This document shows positions 1-11,304 of a stretch of DNA of 64,000 nt, in pieces. The first letter of the stretch is position 1, and every line of letters starts with the position of its first letter. The notes beneath the pieces are model-generated. The model did not search any database and had not been told where the DNA came from. It saw nothing but the letters and a program-made list of their open reading frames with translations. The position numbers were made by a program, and so were the translations under genes. The stretch is from assembly GCA_037953745.1 (NCBI GenBank), contig JBAKBP010007641.1, positions 1-64,000 on the forward strand, given 5' to 3'. Origin of the DNA: Lithodes maja. Taxonomy: Eukaryota > Arthropoda > Malacostraca > Decapoda > Lithodidae.

Positions 1-313
1 GGCGGTTATTAGACAACATATTTTGAGGGACTTGTTCTGTCATCACAAAGTCATTTTGTATATGGTTGTACAATTACGTATTCAACTGCGGAAAAAACAA
101 AACATACTTGATAACTTAAATTATTGTAATGAGATGAACGCTAAAACTGGTAATTATGTTTTATATTTATTGCTTGTGGATGTTCAAAATACTCATACAG
201 TTTTTCAATAAGTTCAAGTACAAAATGAGGCTTTCACTCCTGGCGAATATTAGTATATACATATGTTTCATATATTTCATATATTCATGTTGTGTTGAAA
301 TTAATAAAAAATA

Positions 314-394
<81 letters not shown>

Positions 395-724
395 TAATTT
401 AATACTCGCAACATTTATGCTATGAGTTCAATGCCTTCAAATAGTGAAAACTTCCTAGATATTCTGTTGTAAAGGTCGGAAGTTAAGTTTCCGGCCTCAC
501 TGCCGGCCTGCTATGTTATACTACTCGTGTTTCTAAACCTTGGGCTGAAATCATTTTGTATCCTCTCCCCGGACACTAGATATATATTTCTACATGTTGT
601 GTCTATCAAAACTCTCACAAAAAAGTGGCATATTACACTTTGTAATAATAATGATAATCACAGTTAAACAGTTTGTTGTTATTAATGTATGTGTATAACA
701 TATTTCACGTGTCATTCTAAATAT
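1..724. other. AT-rich DNA without recognisable gene
   Basis: No convincing coding segment is visible; the small open frames have no recognisable motifs. A pure (AT)n tract of about 60 bases followed by (GA)n lies at about 316-394. Confidence 0.6.
316..394. repeat. (AT)n/(GA)n microsatellite
   Basis: Uninterrupted TA dinucleotides run to about 378 and pass directly into GA dinucleotides. The same TA-then-GA compound occurs at about 36310-36335 and 36773-36810, so this compound microsatellite is recurrent in the locus. Confidence 0.95.
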
Positions 725-728
725 ATTC

Positions 729-901
729 TAGCTATATTTAGACGATTTTGTACAGTTTAAAAAGGATCTGTGGTAGTAAAAAGGGTCAAGTGAGATAGTT
801 CGAAGCCTGTTAATTGCTAGAGGTACTTCCTAACCTGAATACAATCACCAAATAGTTGACAAAATGTAACGAACAGGACGTCACCGGTACATAAGGGGTT
901 A
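729..901 (-). mobile_element. TTAA MITE remnant, family A (rearranged)
   Basis: Bases 729-808 are the reverse complement of segments near 35441-35520 and 58838-58915: a TAGCTATA..ACGATTTTGTACAGTTTAA block followed by GATCTGTGGTAGT and GTGAGATAGTTCGAA. The stretch ends at about 870-900 with ACGTCACCGGTACATAAGGGG followed by TTAA, the terminal inverted repeat seen intact at 58301-58947. The opposite end is not recognisable, so this copy is partial. Confidence 0.55.
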
Positions 902-947
902 ATACAGTCTGTGGTCCACGGTCAAGCTACAGTATTTGGTTCGGCAT

Positions 948-1187
948 TACCAGCCGTCCGGCTGGATCAGTTGATAGCGTGCCTGAATCCCATCTTAAAG
1001 GTCTAGCGTTCAATCCCCGCTCAGATTGAAAAGTTTTTTCTGGGATATAGCCGGCGGTTACCATCTCCCCATGAGCAAGGGGGATGGGTAATGGTCTCTG
1101 GTAGACTAAAGAAAGCCAAGCGCTTGTGAATCCTCGAAGGAGGAGAACGGGTGCTATATAGTAACCAGAAGATTATTATTATTATTT
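948..1187 (+). mobile_element. tRNA-derived SINE with (ATT)n tail
   Basis: The 5' part resembles a tRNA gene: an A-box-like stretch (GGATCAGTTGATAGCG, about 964-979) and a B-box-like stretch (GCGTTCAATCC, 1006-1016), about 40 bases apart. A roughly 150-base unrelated body follows and the copy ends in an (ATT)n tail at 1171-1187. The paralogous segment at about 36107-36125 lacks all of this, so it gives an approximate empty site. It is too diverged and too long to be a functional tRNA. The source tRNA is not identified. Confidence 0.7.
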
Positions 1188-1320
1188 GTATTACTTTGTG
1201 TTGGTTCAGTGATAGTGAACACTGTCCACTATGTTGATTATAAACATAACCTGGGATAATTATGTAGCTATTAATAATAATGGTGGTGGTGGCGGAGAGA
1301 ATAATAATAAACACAGTCAT

Positions 1321-1321
<1 letters not shown>

Positions 1322-1364
<43 letters not shown>
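1322..1364. repeat. (TA)n microsatellite
   Basis: Pure TA repeat at the left edge of the RTE-type LINE. The element may have inserted at or beside it. Confidence 0.95.
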
Positions 1365-1365
<1 letters not shown>

Positions 1366-1379
1366 TGTGTTGATCTATG

Positions 1380-1749
1380 TGGAGTCGACGTATGTGTGGG
1401 GAGGAGGTTGTGGATAGCCAACACCTTCCGACACAGAATGATACACCGGTACACGTGGCAACGGGTGTGGACGATGAAGGATAAGACAGTGGTGGAACGA
1501 AAGTCATTGATTGATTATGTATGTGTGGATGAACGAATGAAGACATCTGTGATGGATGCTAGGGTGTATAGAGGTATTGGAGGGGGTCTGTCTGATCATT
1601 ATGTAGTAGTAGCTAAGGTTAGGATACAAAAGGAGTGGGTGAGAAGAGCTGGAGAGAGGCGAGAGGAAGGTGGAATGGTGAGGAGGGTGGAGAGGTTACA
1701 GGAGGAGGAAATCAGGGAAGAGTACAGGAGAGCAGTAGAAAGACACTAG
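1380..1749 (+). pseudogene. RTE-type LINE: APE endonuclease C-terminal part
   Basis: The frame contains the conserved late endonuclease motifs: an ANTFRHR..TW segment, then SLIDYVCVDER, then GGLSDHYVVVAKV, where SDH is the catalytic Asp-His motif of AP-like endonucleases. The N-terminal half, with the first metal-binding Glu, is missing. The frame stops at 1747-1749, and the linker to the RT continues in another frame (about 1635-1920). This is a remnant of the enzyme that nicks target DNA for target-primed reverse transcription. Confidence 0.7.
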
Positions 1750-1937
1750 GTGGGTTCGACCTGGAAGTTATGGAGGAAGTGGAGGAGATGAGCAAGGTGT
1801 TACAGGAAGAGATCTGTGCAGCATGTGAGGAGGTGTATGGAGTGAGGAGAAGAGGGAGGGGAGTGAAAGGTACAGCGTGGTGGACAGAAGAGGTAAAAAT
1901 AGCTGTGGAAGAAAAGAAGTAAGCATATAGAGAGTGG

Positions 1938-3206
1938 TTGGGTAGTAGAGGGAATGAAGATTTCGAGAGACAGAAACGAGCGAAGTACGTGGAGAGAAAG
2001 AAGCTGGTGAAGAGAGTAGTGAAGGAAAGTAAGAGAAGAGTAGATGAGGAATTTGGAAGAAATCTGAGTGTAAAATGGAGGGAAAGTAAGAAACTGCTCT
2101 GGAAAGAAGTCAAGAAAGTTAGGGTAGGTAGCAAGGGAAACAGTAAGAGTGTGAAAGATAAGAATGGGAGAACGCTAGCCGAGAAGCAAGAGAGAGTCGA
2201 AAGGTGGAGGGAGTACTTCAATGAGTTGCTAAATGTAAGGAATGAAGAGCCAGCAAACATAGTTGGATATGGTATGGGAGGGAGAAGAAGAGAAGTAGTG
2301 GAGGAGGAGGTGGGGATCAGGAGGTCAGAAGTGTGGGAAGCCATGAAAAGAGTGAAGTTGTGGAAAGCACCAGGAACAGATGGAGTGTGTGGGGAAATGT
2401 TGAGGTTTGGTAGTGAGATAGTGATCGAATGGGTATGGAAAATGTGCAAACTAGCATGGGAGAAGGGGAGTGCACCCGATGACTGAAAGACTGGCATAAT
2501 AGTCCCCCTATATAAGGGCAAAGGGGAAAGAGGTGTGTGTGGTAACCACCGAGGAATATGTCTTCTAAGCGTAGTAGGGAAGGTATACAGTAGGGTAGTG
2601 ATTGAGAGAGTGAGAGTGAGAACGGTGAAATGGATAGGCGATGAGCAGGGAGGTTTTCGGAAGGGAAGAGGATGTGTAGATCAGATTTTTACCCTGAATT
2701 GTGTTGTTGAGATATATCTGGAGAAGAAACAAAAGGTGTATGTTGCCTTTATGGACTTGGAGAAGGCCTATGACAGAGTGGATAGAGAAGGTTTGTGGAA
2801 AGTACTTAGAATATACAGAGTAGATGGCAAGTTGCTGAAAGCAGTGAAGAGCATGTATGAGGGTGCAAAGGCGGCATTACATGTGGAGAGTGAGCAGAGC
2901 GAGTTCTTTGACCTGATTGTTGGTTTGAAACAGGGGTGTGTGATGTCCCCGTGGTTGTTTACTGTATATATGGATGGAGTCATGAAAGAAATACTATCAA
3001 GAGCAGTGGATGTTGGTGTATCGCTGAAAAGGGAGGGACATAAGTGGAAGCTACCTATACTGCTGTTTGCGGATGATACAGTTCTGATGAGTGATAATGA
3101 ATTGGAGTTGCAGGGTCTGGTATATGAGTTTGGAACAGTGTGCGAAAAACGAAATTTGAAGGTAAATGCGGGGAAGAGCAAGGTTATGGTCTTCGAAAGG
3201 GGTTAA
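1938..3206 (+). pseudogene. RTE-type LINE: reverse transcriptase
   Basis: A basic linker is followed by the RT fingers and palm. Visible landmarks are KAPGTDGVCGEML, NHRGICLLSVVGKVYSR, EQGGFRKGRGCVDQIF, MDLEKAYDRVDREGLW (motif A), GLKQGCVMSPWLF (motif B) and LLFADDTVLMS (motif C, with both catalytic Asp). The frame is broken by TGA at 2484-2486, where relatives have a tryptophan codon (probable TGG to TGA), and by TAA at 3204-3206. The family role is to copy element RNA into DNA at a nicked target. Motif integrity suggests moderate age. Confidence 0.85.
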
Positions 3207-3867
3207 GTCACAGAGTGTGAGGTGAAGCTGAACGGTCAGGCTATGGAGATCGTCAACTCTTTTAAGTATCTGCACAGTGTGCTTGGTAAAGATGGGACTA
3301 TGGATGAAGAAGTGTGGGAGAGGATACAACAGGGGAAGAGGGTTGTAGGAACGCTGAAAGCAGTAACAAGAAATAGGGTGGTCAGTATGGAAGTGAAGAA
3401 GTCCTTGCATGACAGTGTGGTAATCCCGACACTGACTTACGGAAGCGAAGCATGGACTTTGGTTGAGAGACTCAGACCAAGAGTGAGAGCAGTGGAAATG
3501 GATTATGTAAGAAGTGCGTACGGAGTTACATGGAGGGATAGACAGACTAACGAAGAAGTAAGAAGGAGGTGTGGTGTGGAGGTAGATGTGCTGGAAAGTG
3601 TGAAAAGGAACAACTTGGTGGAACAACAAGATGGTTCGGCCATATGGAACGTATGGAAAGCGAGAGAATGACTAAGAGGGTGTATGAGAGTGAGGTGGAG
3701 GGACAGAGAGGGAGAGTTAGACCGAAGGAGAGGTGAAAGGATGGAGTGAGGCAGTATATGAACGATGGCGGTGCTGGTTGGGGGGAAGGGCGTCGACTGA
3801 CTGGGGACAGAGGTGCATGGGGGCAGTTCATTCGTGGCCACCCCTTCGGGGATCACGGCGTCAGGCA
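3207..3867 (+). pseudogene. RTE-type LINE: C-terminal domain
   Basis: The segment continues the polyprotein after the premature stop. Landmarks are LTYGSEAWTL, the GVTWRDRQTNEEVRRR segment, then in another frame the RFGHMERM-like stretch encoded by 3632-3665 and the terminal HPFGDHGVRQ stretch encoded by about 3838-3868. A frameshift at about 3620-3640 separates the parts. The same C-terminal module is recognisable in reverse at 10862-11269 and in the short copy at 46869-47110. Confidence 0.7.
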
Positions 3868-4154
3868 ATAGATAGATAGATCTATCTATCTGTATATATA
3901 TCCGTCTATCTATCTATATGGAGTACCAATAATAATTTAGACATTCAACAAGAGCTTGACTACAAATACGAATACAAACAGTGCACACATATACAGTATA
4001 TTTTTTACAATATGGTAAAAGACACAATCAATACAAGGAGTACAATATATATTGGATCAAAACACCAGAAACACAATGATACACAAACACACAATTATAC
4101 ACAATATAAAGATACAATATGTCAACCAGCAGGTGTTCTATATCTCCATAACCT

Positions 4155-4765
4155 TGATAGGGACATATCCCTGCTTAGTGACCCTTGGGATGACAGTAGA
4201 TGTGGTTGGCTTCGGTTAACAGATAACAAGGTGGAACAGATAAGAAGGTGGGTGGTGGTGGTGGTCAACATGGAGTGACCCTTGGTATGACAGTAGCTGT
4301 GGTTGGCTGGGTTAACAAATAACAAGGTGGGTGGTGGTGGTGGTGGTGGTGGTCAACATGGAGTTACCCTTGGGATGACAGTAGCTGTGGTTGGCTGGGT
4401 TAACAGATAACAAGGTGGGTGGTGGTGGTCAACATGGAGTGACCCTTTGGATGACAGCAGCTGTGGTTGGCTGGGTAAACAGATAACAGGGTGGGTGGTG
4501 GTGGTGGTGGTGGTCAACATGGAGTGACCCTTGGGATGACAGTAGCTGTGGTTGGCTGGGTTAACAGATAACAAGGTGGGTGGTGGTGGTCAACATGGAG
4601 TGACCCTTGGGATGGCAGTAGATGTCGTTGGCTTGGGTTAACAGATAGCAAGGTGGGTGGTGGTGGTGGTGGTGGTGGTCAACATGGAGTGACCCTTGGG
4701 ATGAGAGTAGCTGTCGTTGGCTTGGGTTAACAGATAACAAGGTGGGTGGTGGTGGTGGTGGTGTT
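4155..4765. repeat. GGT-rich minisatellite, 7 units
   Basis: About seven units of 76-120 bases each start with GTGACCCTTGGGATGACAG, continue through TGTGGTTGGCTGGGTTAACAG and end in a variable (GGT)n run plus GTCAACATGGA. Length differences come mainly from the internal GGT number. Reverse-strand open frames with poly-His runs are by-products of the repeat. The same unit makes a longer array at 37085-38090. Confidence 0.9.
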
Positions 4766-5734
4766 AATATATTATCAGTCAGCGTTAAACGCAAACATAT
4801 ATTTAAAATATATATGTTAGTAATTAGGAACAATGAATAATAATTCTTGTAAAATAACACTGTAGCGCTATATGACATTAATTATATAATTTTAATATGA
4901 TGACACCTTTCGTCTTTTTGTTCTGAACAGTAATGGACGCTTTTATCCAGTTAGGGGAGGACATTTAGAGGTCAGAAGGTTAAATGAAGTTAACTAATTA
5001 CTGCCGAGTTAACTAGAAAACAGGAACATGTCGGTGCTTATCGTGGGGTGTATTAACTATTAATGGTGTCAAATTAAAGTATGTAGGATCCATCACGTAA
5101 TAAACTGATACACTGGTCGTAGCCCTGTCCAAAATGGTAGCAAACCAGTCCAAAATCACGAGGTACCGGTATACAACACATCATTAATATAAATCCGGGA
5201 ACACACATCACAGATCCAACACTCAATACAAATCCTGGGGTCGTCAACTTTTCAATTTTCTCTTGGTTTTTCGCTTTTCATAGATACCTTGTCGTTGGCA
5301 TTTTAGCGTGTGTTGGAGGAATATTTGTTTTGTGCAAATAATACTAGCGCTACACTGACCAATATGCCAGAGTATATTAGTAAATATTGTCATTAGCAAT
5401 ACTGATACAAAATTTGAATAAGTACATACATTATGTGTCAATAAAATGCTGTTCATTACAAAGCACATTTCCTAATATTGTTTTTGTTTATAAGTGTTTG
5501 GCAAACGTTGAAACACTATTCGAATTGTTAGCAAAACTATGTATGTACATTTATTCTTAAATTAATTTTCGCTACAACGTTTGAAATGGAGCACACACCT
5601 TTTTCAGTGTACAATATAACACATTGCAATTAAACTACCAGTAGATTGTTTACAAAACACTTGTTGCTATGATACTTTTGGTGTTTTGTATTTGTTATTA
5701 TTAAACAATAAATAAATATAAGCAGTCTTATATA

Positions 5735-5835
5735 TAACGTTATGCATGAGTGTGTTGATTTTCGGTGTGAGCATCCTAAGTTCGAATCCCCGGACTGCCA
5801 CATGTGTTTGTTAATTTCATTAATCGAGTTTAGGA
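5735..5835 (+). mobile_element. SINE-like fragment with tRNA B box
   Basis: AGTTCGAATCC (about 5777-5787) is a near-consensus Pol III B box. The flanking CGG..CCACAT and TTTGTTAATTTCATT sequences match the better preserved copy at 17665-17800. The A-box side is eroded. Confidence 0.45.
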
Positions 5836-7480
5836 GTAAAGTTGGTTGGTGGAGAGAACATAATACAACATCAAATAGTGATATATCGTACTGTATAATG
5901 ATTAAGTAATGTAATGATAATCGTAAATTAGTCGTGATTCAAATTATAAATATCTCTATAGCAAAATTCTGAATAATCGTATTTCTGACTGACAATTGTA
6001 TACCATATGAGAGAAAATACCTGGCCTGAAATATAATTACTGGTGAAATTAATATTTTGCAGAAAAATATATTAAAACTAGGAGCTTGACTGGTGGTTCA
6101 TGACATGGAAATATAATAAAACAGTAAACAAAGTAGAGGTAGAAGAGGAAAAAATCTATACTGGACAACAAAAATGCAGCAAATAAAGTGATGATGAAGA
6201 GAGTGACCGTGACTGCCATTCATTTGGGGGAAGGTCGGACTCCCACGGGCGGGTTTCATCAGGCAAATAAATAGCAGCGATGTTATTCTGCAAACAGTTT
6301 GGAATATATGCTTGCACTAAGTTTTACCATCCAGTGATAATACACCTGGAATTATGTATACCGATTCAACATTAAGTTTAAATAAATGACACTGAAACCC
6401 ATCTCGCTTGACGAGTTTTCTCAAATTATAAATGTTGGGAGGACACACCCATGTCCATTACCGGGGCTTGAAGGATCTGCCAAGGATCCTGCCGAAACAT
6501 TAGCCTGAATTCTTGATGTTGGTGCTGGGAGCGGGTGGCTATATTATCAGGGCAGTGGTGGGCCAAGGGCTCTCTGGCGAGGTCAGGGAGTAAGAGCTGG
6601 GGTTTCTTTCTGAATTCTTGGAGCTATATTCTGACGCTATGTGATATGGCTTCAGGTTGCTTTGAAGTTAACTACTCTCTAGATGGGAAGTGTAAAAGCC
6701 ACATCACCGTGGAAATATGATCAAGATCAAGTGACTTATATTATATCTCCTGGTATCCCAACTCATACATACTGATTGATAAGAACCATAAACTATTAAA
6801 ACATTGTGTATGTGTGCATTTTGTTACAATTCAGTGTTTATTCGTACAGTGTCCCCTTGTTGAGAGTTCATATAACCCCATATACTAGGCCGAGGCAACA
6901 AACAATATAGTGGCCTTCACACCACTGTTATGGATCTATAAAACCAACACAAGTTAACGCATCCATGAACCTCATGTTCTCTCCACATGCTTGTACAAAC
7001 TACAGTGCTTCGCCCAACCAGTTAACAAAGACTTGCACTTTGGTCTTAATCCAAAAGACCTATAGACCGTGGGGTTCCGACACTTCATGCACTCGAGAGC
7101 TAGTGTGAGAAGCTCTAGCTACTCCGTAAGTCACACAATAGCAAATTATTCTCAGCCACTTGTAATATATAACCTGAAACACACACACACAAATAGATGC
7201 ATACATAATATATACAATATATACACATGTACCCATGACAACTCTGTATCTCTCTTTATTTATCCATCCTCTAAATGATTAGCTCATCGACACCTTCGTT
7301 AGTTCCCACATGTCAGTATAATTTCCTGCCTACCTTTTCCACGTACTTAGTTCATTTTTACCGAGTCTCAAATGTAGTCAGTTTTGTGTCACTACTTTTC
7401 TCTCTGTTGGGATCCGCCGGGCACTTCTGCATATTACCATTAATGTGTAAAGACGCCAGATAAAAATATAAGCGAACATT

Positions 7481-7512
<32 letters not shown>
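7481..7512. repeat. (TA)n microsatellite
   Basis: Uninterrupted TA dinucleotides. Confidence 0.9.
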
Positions 7513-7514
<2 letters not shown>

Positions 7515-7629
7515 TACATATATGGTTTTAAGAGACACAGATATACAGTAGATGCCTTTTCAAGTATTATAGGTTTTGATGAGTGTGCAGACAGGCACCA
7601 TTATACAACAAATTTGACATATATTATCG

Positions 7630-8409
7630 TGTAAATGTGATAGTGTACGACACTTTTTGTGTTACCGTACGTCTCTGTGACGTCACGGTCGTTCCCGCTG
7701 CACGGCGTAGGACGAGTAGATCGTATATTATAAGATTGTAAGTAAGTTAAGATTATAAAAGGCCTAATATGCTAAAAGCAATATTGACATGGCCTTATGT
7801 AGTATATACGGTATGAATTTATCGTATATATAAATATAATTTATCGTATTGAGCAACATGAATCGGTACGATAATTTGGGCCCTGGTGTATGCCACGGCA
7901 GCAAGGCGGAGAGCTGGAAACAGCAGCGCTTTCACGACCACCAACCAGTTAACATCTAATTTCCGCCTTCAGTTGATCGAGCTTTTGTGCCTCTAATCAC
8001 AATAAACTGACATCAATACATAAATCTACACCATCACGACGCTCTCATCGACGCCATGACTGACTGACAGATAAGCATAGTATTCATGTCCATTCCCATA
8101 TAATCATTTGATTCTTTCATTCACTTGACTCGAGCCTCAGGGCCGAAGTCTCACTTCCCCATTGTCCGCCATATTGGGTAAATGTTCTCCTTTGTCTCGT
8201 TGCCACGTGGAACTATTGGTGAGTTAATTCCTGGATAATATTAACCCTTATACCCTTACTCTATATATATTTTATTATGTGAGACCTTTGGATATAAATT
8301 AGCTTGTTTCAGATTGAATTCAATTTAGATATGCAGTAATTTAATTTAGATTGATTTTGTTTGAATTATTATAGCTTAGAAATATTTAACTTCCATTGAT
8401 AGTATACCA
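7630..8409 (+). repeat. BEL/Pao 5' LTR
   Basis: Matches 14826-16023 once the MITE there is removed. It starts TGTAAAT and ends TATACCA, that is, with TG..CA termini. It contains TGACGTCA (7678-7685), a palindromic CRE-type site that is also kept in the 3' LTR. Confidence 0.85.
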
Positions 8410-8854
8410 CATTGGTCCCCAGACCCGGGAATTAGCTACCAGTAAGGGATTTGTTATGGCATTGAGCAAGGGGACATGCAACAGGATGCAGGAACAACTC
8501 TATGATAATCTGGTAGGGCTAGCCAAGCGATGGTTAGAGCCGGAATGCAGGGTAGCATTGTTTCACCTGCCTAAGTCCTGCATACCACCCATCATCTTCC
8601 CCCAATAATTTTCTTTTTCATTTCAGACTTCCTGTGACTCATGACCTGACCTAACATTTTGTCTTGTTGAATATGACCCTTTAGTGTAGGTATTGCTATT
8701 TTGTGTGCTATCTTTTCTCCATAACATAGAACTCTGCCGGTCGGCGTCTCTTAACTATGCTACTATTTTGCCCTTGTAATTATAACATTTTAGGTAAATA
8801 GCCTACAGGTTTACATACAAAATAAGTAAACTGGAAGAGACACCGTCTAGTGGG
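8410..8854 (+). promoter_or_regulatory. BEL/Pao leader with putative primer-binding site
   Basis: Directly after the LTR lies CATTGGTCCCCAGACCCGG. TGG at the second or third base is the usual start of a tRNA 3'-end-complementary primer-binding site. The rest of the leader up to gag has no recognised coding motif. The tRNA identity was not determined. Confidence 0.5.
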
Positions 8855-9847
8855 GTGCTGAGCAAAGCACCTAAAAGTCAGAGGGTGGGACTTCGGGGAG
8901 TATTAAATAGGTTAATTATTGATGTCAACGCTTTCATCACTACTGCTGACCTCGAGGAATTAGAGGCTAGGTTAGACAATGTCCAGGCTACTCACGGTCG
9001 TATTGTTGCTCTAAGTGAGGTGATTATGGCAGGCATGACAGAGGAGGAAGAGATAGCTACAGAGTGTGATAATCGCACCCTCTATGATGAACCTGTCTTT
9101 AAAGCGAAGCACTTATTACAGCACGCTGTCGCAAACAAGAAGGGAAGCGAGAACGAGGCCCATAGAAGGGTTGACCCGAAACACACTGTGCACCTCCCAA
9201 AGCTCAATCTTCCTACATTTGGGGGCAAATTGACTGAGTGGTTAGCTTTTTGGGATGTATTTCGGTCTACAGTACATGAATCCTCTTTGGATAATGTCCG
9301 TAAGTTTCACTATCTGAAAGGACTAATGGAAGGAGAGGCCTTATATTTGATAGAGGGTTTTGCGGTAGTAGGTGATAGCTATCTTGAGGCAGTACAACTA
9401 TTACAGTCCACATACGGGGATCAAGAGCAGTTGAAGATGGCCCATGTCGTTGCCTTGTTAAAGCTCGCAGAACCACAGTTTAAGGTTGAGGAGTTAGCAA
9501 AATTTAGGGCAGATATGGAGTGCCATACTCGATCGCTAGACACCCTAGGGCTCACCACACAGGAAATGATAATCATTATCTTACGTCAGAAGCTTCCTAT
9601 GGCAATACTTGACAAGGTTAGATCGTTTGATCTGGGGGAGTTCAAAACTCAGTTCAGTAAAGAGATTAGTCATCTACTTTTGAACAATGGGAGAATGTAT
9701 GTGTCGGGAGGGAGTGGGAATGTGGAGATGAGGGGAACTGTAAGCATGACGGTGGGTACTAAAGAAAAGAGGGTACATATAAGAAACCTGCTCAGATTCT
9801 ATGTAAGCTATGCAATAATAACACACATAAATGGAGTTTCTGTGTAA
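8855..9847 (+). pseudogene. BEL/Pao gag
   Basis: A coiled, charged N-terminal region is followed by LPKLNLPTFGGKLTEWLAFW and VRKFHYLKGLMEGEA, the hallmark of the BEL/Pao gag-type domain (Pfam DUF1759). The family role is to form the particle that encloses element RNA. The frame closes at 9845-9847 after a frameshift at about 9790; the zinc-finger continuation (C..C....H....C) is readable in a different frame across 9790-9870. The true initiation codon may lie a little upstream, since the frame is open before 8855. Confidence 0.8.
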
Positions 9848-9879
9848 AATACCCAACAAATGAGACACAGGCAACAAGA

Positions 9880-10478
9880 TTGAAGCAATGTGCAGGTTGT
9901 CTAAGTAAGGAACATGGTAAGCAGGGACAATGTACTGCTACATACTTAAGGTCCTGTCGCCACTGTAAAGGACATCACTTTGACAAGTTGTGTCCTACAG
10001 CAGACAAAGTCAAAGACGTCAAACCAGAGGGTACTACAACTTTGACACTAGGTAGCACGAAAGACACCACTATATTGCCCACAATACTGATTCCTATGGA
10101 AGGTAATGACAGTAACAAGGTTTGCTGGGTACTTCTTGATCAAGGGTCTCAACGATCCTTTATAAAAAGGTCCGTATTAATGGGACTTAAGCACCGAATC
10201 GTAGGGGCTGAGACTCTTCGATTGCAGGGCTTCACTGACAAACAAGTGTACGAGATAGCGGAGATTTCATATTTCTACCGTAAAAACAGGTACTTTATGA
10301 CATGTATCGTAGTAGATACCCTACCAGAATATGTATCTGTAGGTGTGAAGAATGTGGAACACGCATTACGTAGCAAAGGGGTTAACTTGTCAGATCCCAT
10401 GGGAGATAAGAATGAGGTGCATGTTCTATTTGGTGTGGATCATTATTATGATGTAGTATACCCTGGATTTAAAAAGAT
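9880..10478 (+). pseudogene. BEL/Pao zinc knuckles and aspartic protease, interrupted
   Basis: Cysteine/histidine motifs CAGCLSKEHGKQGQC and CRHCKGHHFDKLCP are followed by an aspartic-protease-like segment with LLDQGSQRSF (DxGSxxSF in BEL/Pao, DUF1758 type). The frame is cut at 10478 by the reverse RTE fragment and resumes after 11304. The protease would separate gag from pol proteins. Confidence 0.75.
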
Positions 10479-11293
10479 CTATCTATCTATCTATCTATAT
10501 GCTCAGGCCCAATCCCCATTTTGGGGGTAGCCGACTCAAGACAGAGCAAGAACGGGGAAAACACTAAAACAAAAAATAAACACAGATAAAAAACACAAAC
10601 TCTCACACATCCAGGTCACCCAGGAGAAGACCCAGAGACCAGAGTTACCAAGGTCGCTCCAGCACTCCCCCGGCCCCTGACCACCCGGAGAGGTTCCGAT
10701 CTCGGCAGGCAGACATGCAGCGGAGCCAAGACCACAAGCCCTCCCACCACACTTCCAGGCACACCCTTCATATTAATCGTCTCCCCGGGCCAGGCGCCTG
10801 ATGGACTATTATCTAGTCCAACTTGCGCCCGACCCCTTACTCCAAATGCCCACGTGTTCACTCAACTATTCACAAGCATTCTCCATTCACTCCTGTCCAC
10901 CACCACTTCCCCTGCCTGATCTATAGTCATTCCTCTATCATCCAAAGCCTTTCTTACACAGTCTCTCCATCTCAATGGGGGTCTTCCTGCCCTTCTATCT
11001 CCCCTTGTACCTGACTCACATATTCTCTTTGTAAGCCTTTCATCTCCCATTCGTTCAACATGACCATACCAGCTCAGCACCCTTCTGTCCACTCTGGCTG
11101 ACAAATGTTCCTGCTGCCCCACTCTCCTACGTATCTCTTCATTCCTCAATCTGTCTCTACGAGTAACTCCACACATACTCCTCAAGCAGCTCATCTCCAT
11201 CACATCCAGCCCTCTTTTCTCCTTTTTCTTCAGAGCCCATGTCTCAGCCCCATACATCACTGTTGGCACAACAATTCCTTGATACAGTGCACT
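10479..11293 (-). mobile_element. 5'-truncated RTE-type LINE fragment inside BEL/Pao
   Basis: On the minus strand, 11269-10862 encodes an RTE C-terminal domain (VMYGAETWALKKK, GVTRRDRLRNEEIRRR, SWYGHVERMGDERL). The 3' end is GCCTGAGCATATAGATAGATAG (plus-strand 10479-10505). TTTAAAAAGAT occurs on both sides (10468-10478 and 11294-11304), a perfect 11-bp target duplication. The same 3' end occurs at 39954-40087. About 800 bases of an element that is normally over 3 kb are present. Confidence 0.9.
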
Positions 11294-11304
11294 TTTAAAA
11301 AGAT

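Larger units (their letters stand above)
1365..3905 (+). mobile_element. RTE-type non-LTR retrotransposon, 5'-truncated and degraded
   Basis: The domain order is endonuclease C-terminus, reverse transcriptase, then a C-terminal region, ending in a short tetranucleotide tail (AATAGATAGATAG/TATCTATC, about 3867-3890) instead of poly(A), as is usual for RTE-clade elements. The start lies in the middle of the endonuclease, next to a TA tract. Several stops and frameshifts break the frame, so it is inactive. Shorter 3' copies of the same or related families lie at 10479-11293 (reverse), 39954-40087 and about 46869-47124. RTE is my best clade call; a tree of the RT would settle it. Confidence 0.8.
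895..4790. repeat. Segmental duplicate, copy 1
   Basis: Three blocks match the region 36085-38090 in the same order and orientation. Bases 901-935 and 1195-1340 correspond to about 36085-36270, and 3935-4185 corresponds to about 36835-37105. Both copies then run into the same GGT-rich minisatellite. This copy differs by gaining the SINE at 948-1187 and the RTE-type LINE at 1365-3870. Substitutions are frequent, so the duplication is not recent. Confidence 0.75.
4791..7629. other. Unannotated AT-rich interval
   Basis: I see no protein-coding signal apart from a short SINE-like piece at about 5735-5835 and a (TA)n tract at about 7481-7512. Open frames here are short and carry no recognisable motif. 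Confidence 0.5.

Noticed and set aside
961..1025. Functional tRNA gene
   Set aside because: Arms do not pair, and the sequence continues into a SINE body with an (ATT)n tail.
1712..2521. Long reverse open frame opposite the RTE linker
   Set aside because: Low-complexity Ser/Leu/Phe composition; it is the complement of the Glu/Lys/Arg-rich RTE frame, which has real RT motifs.
4155..4765. CRISPR-like array
   Set aside because: Repeats are contiguous minisatellite units without unique spacers, in eukaryote-type DNA.
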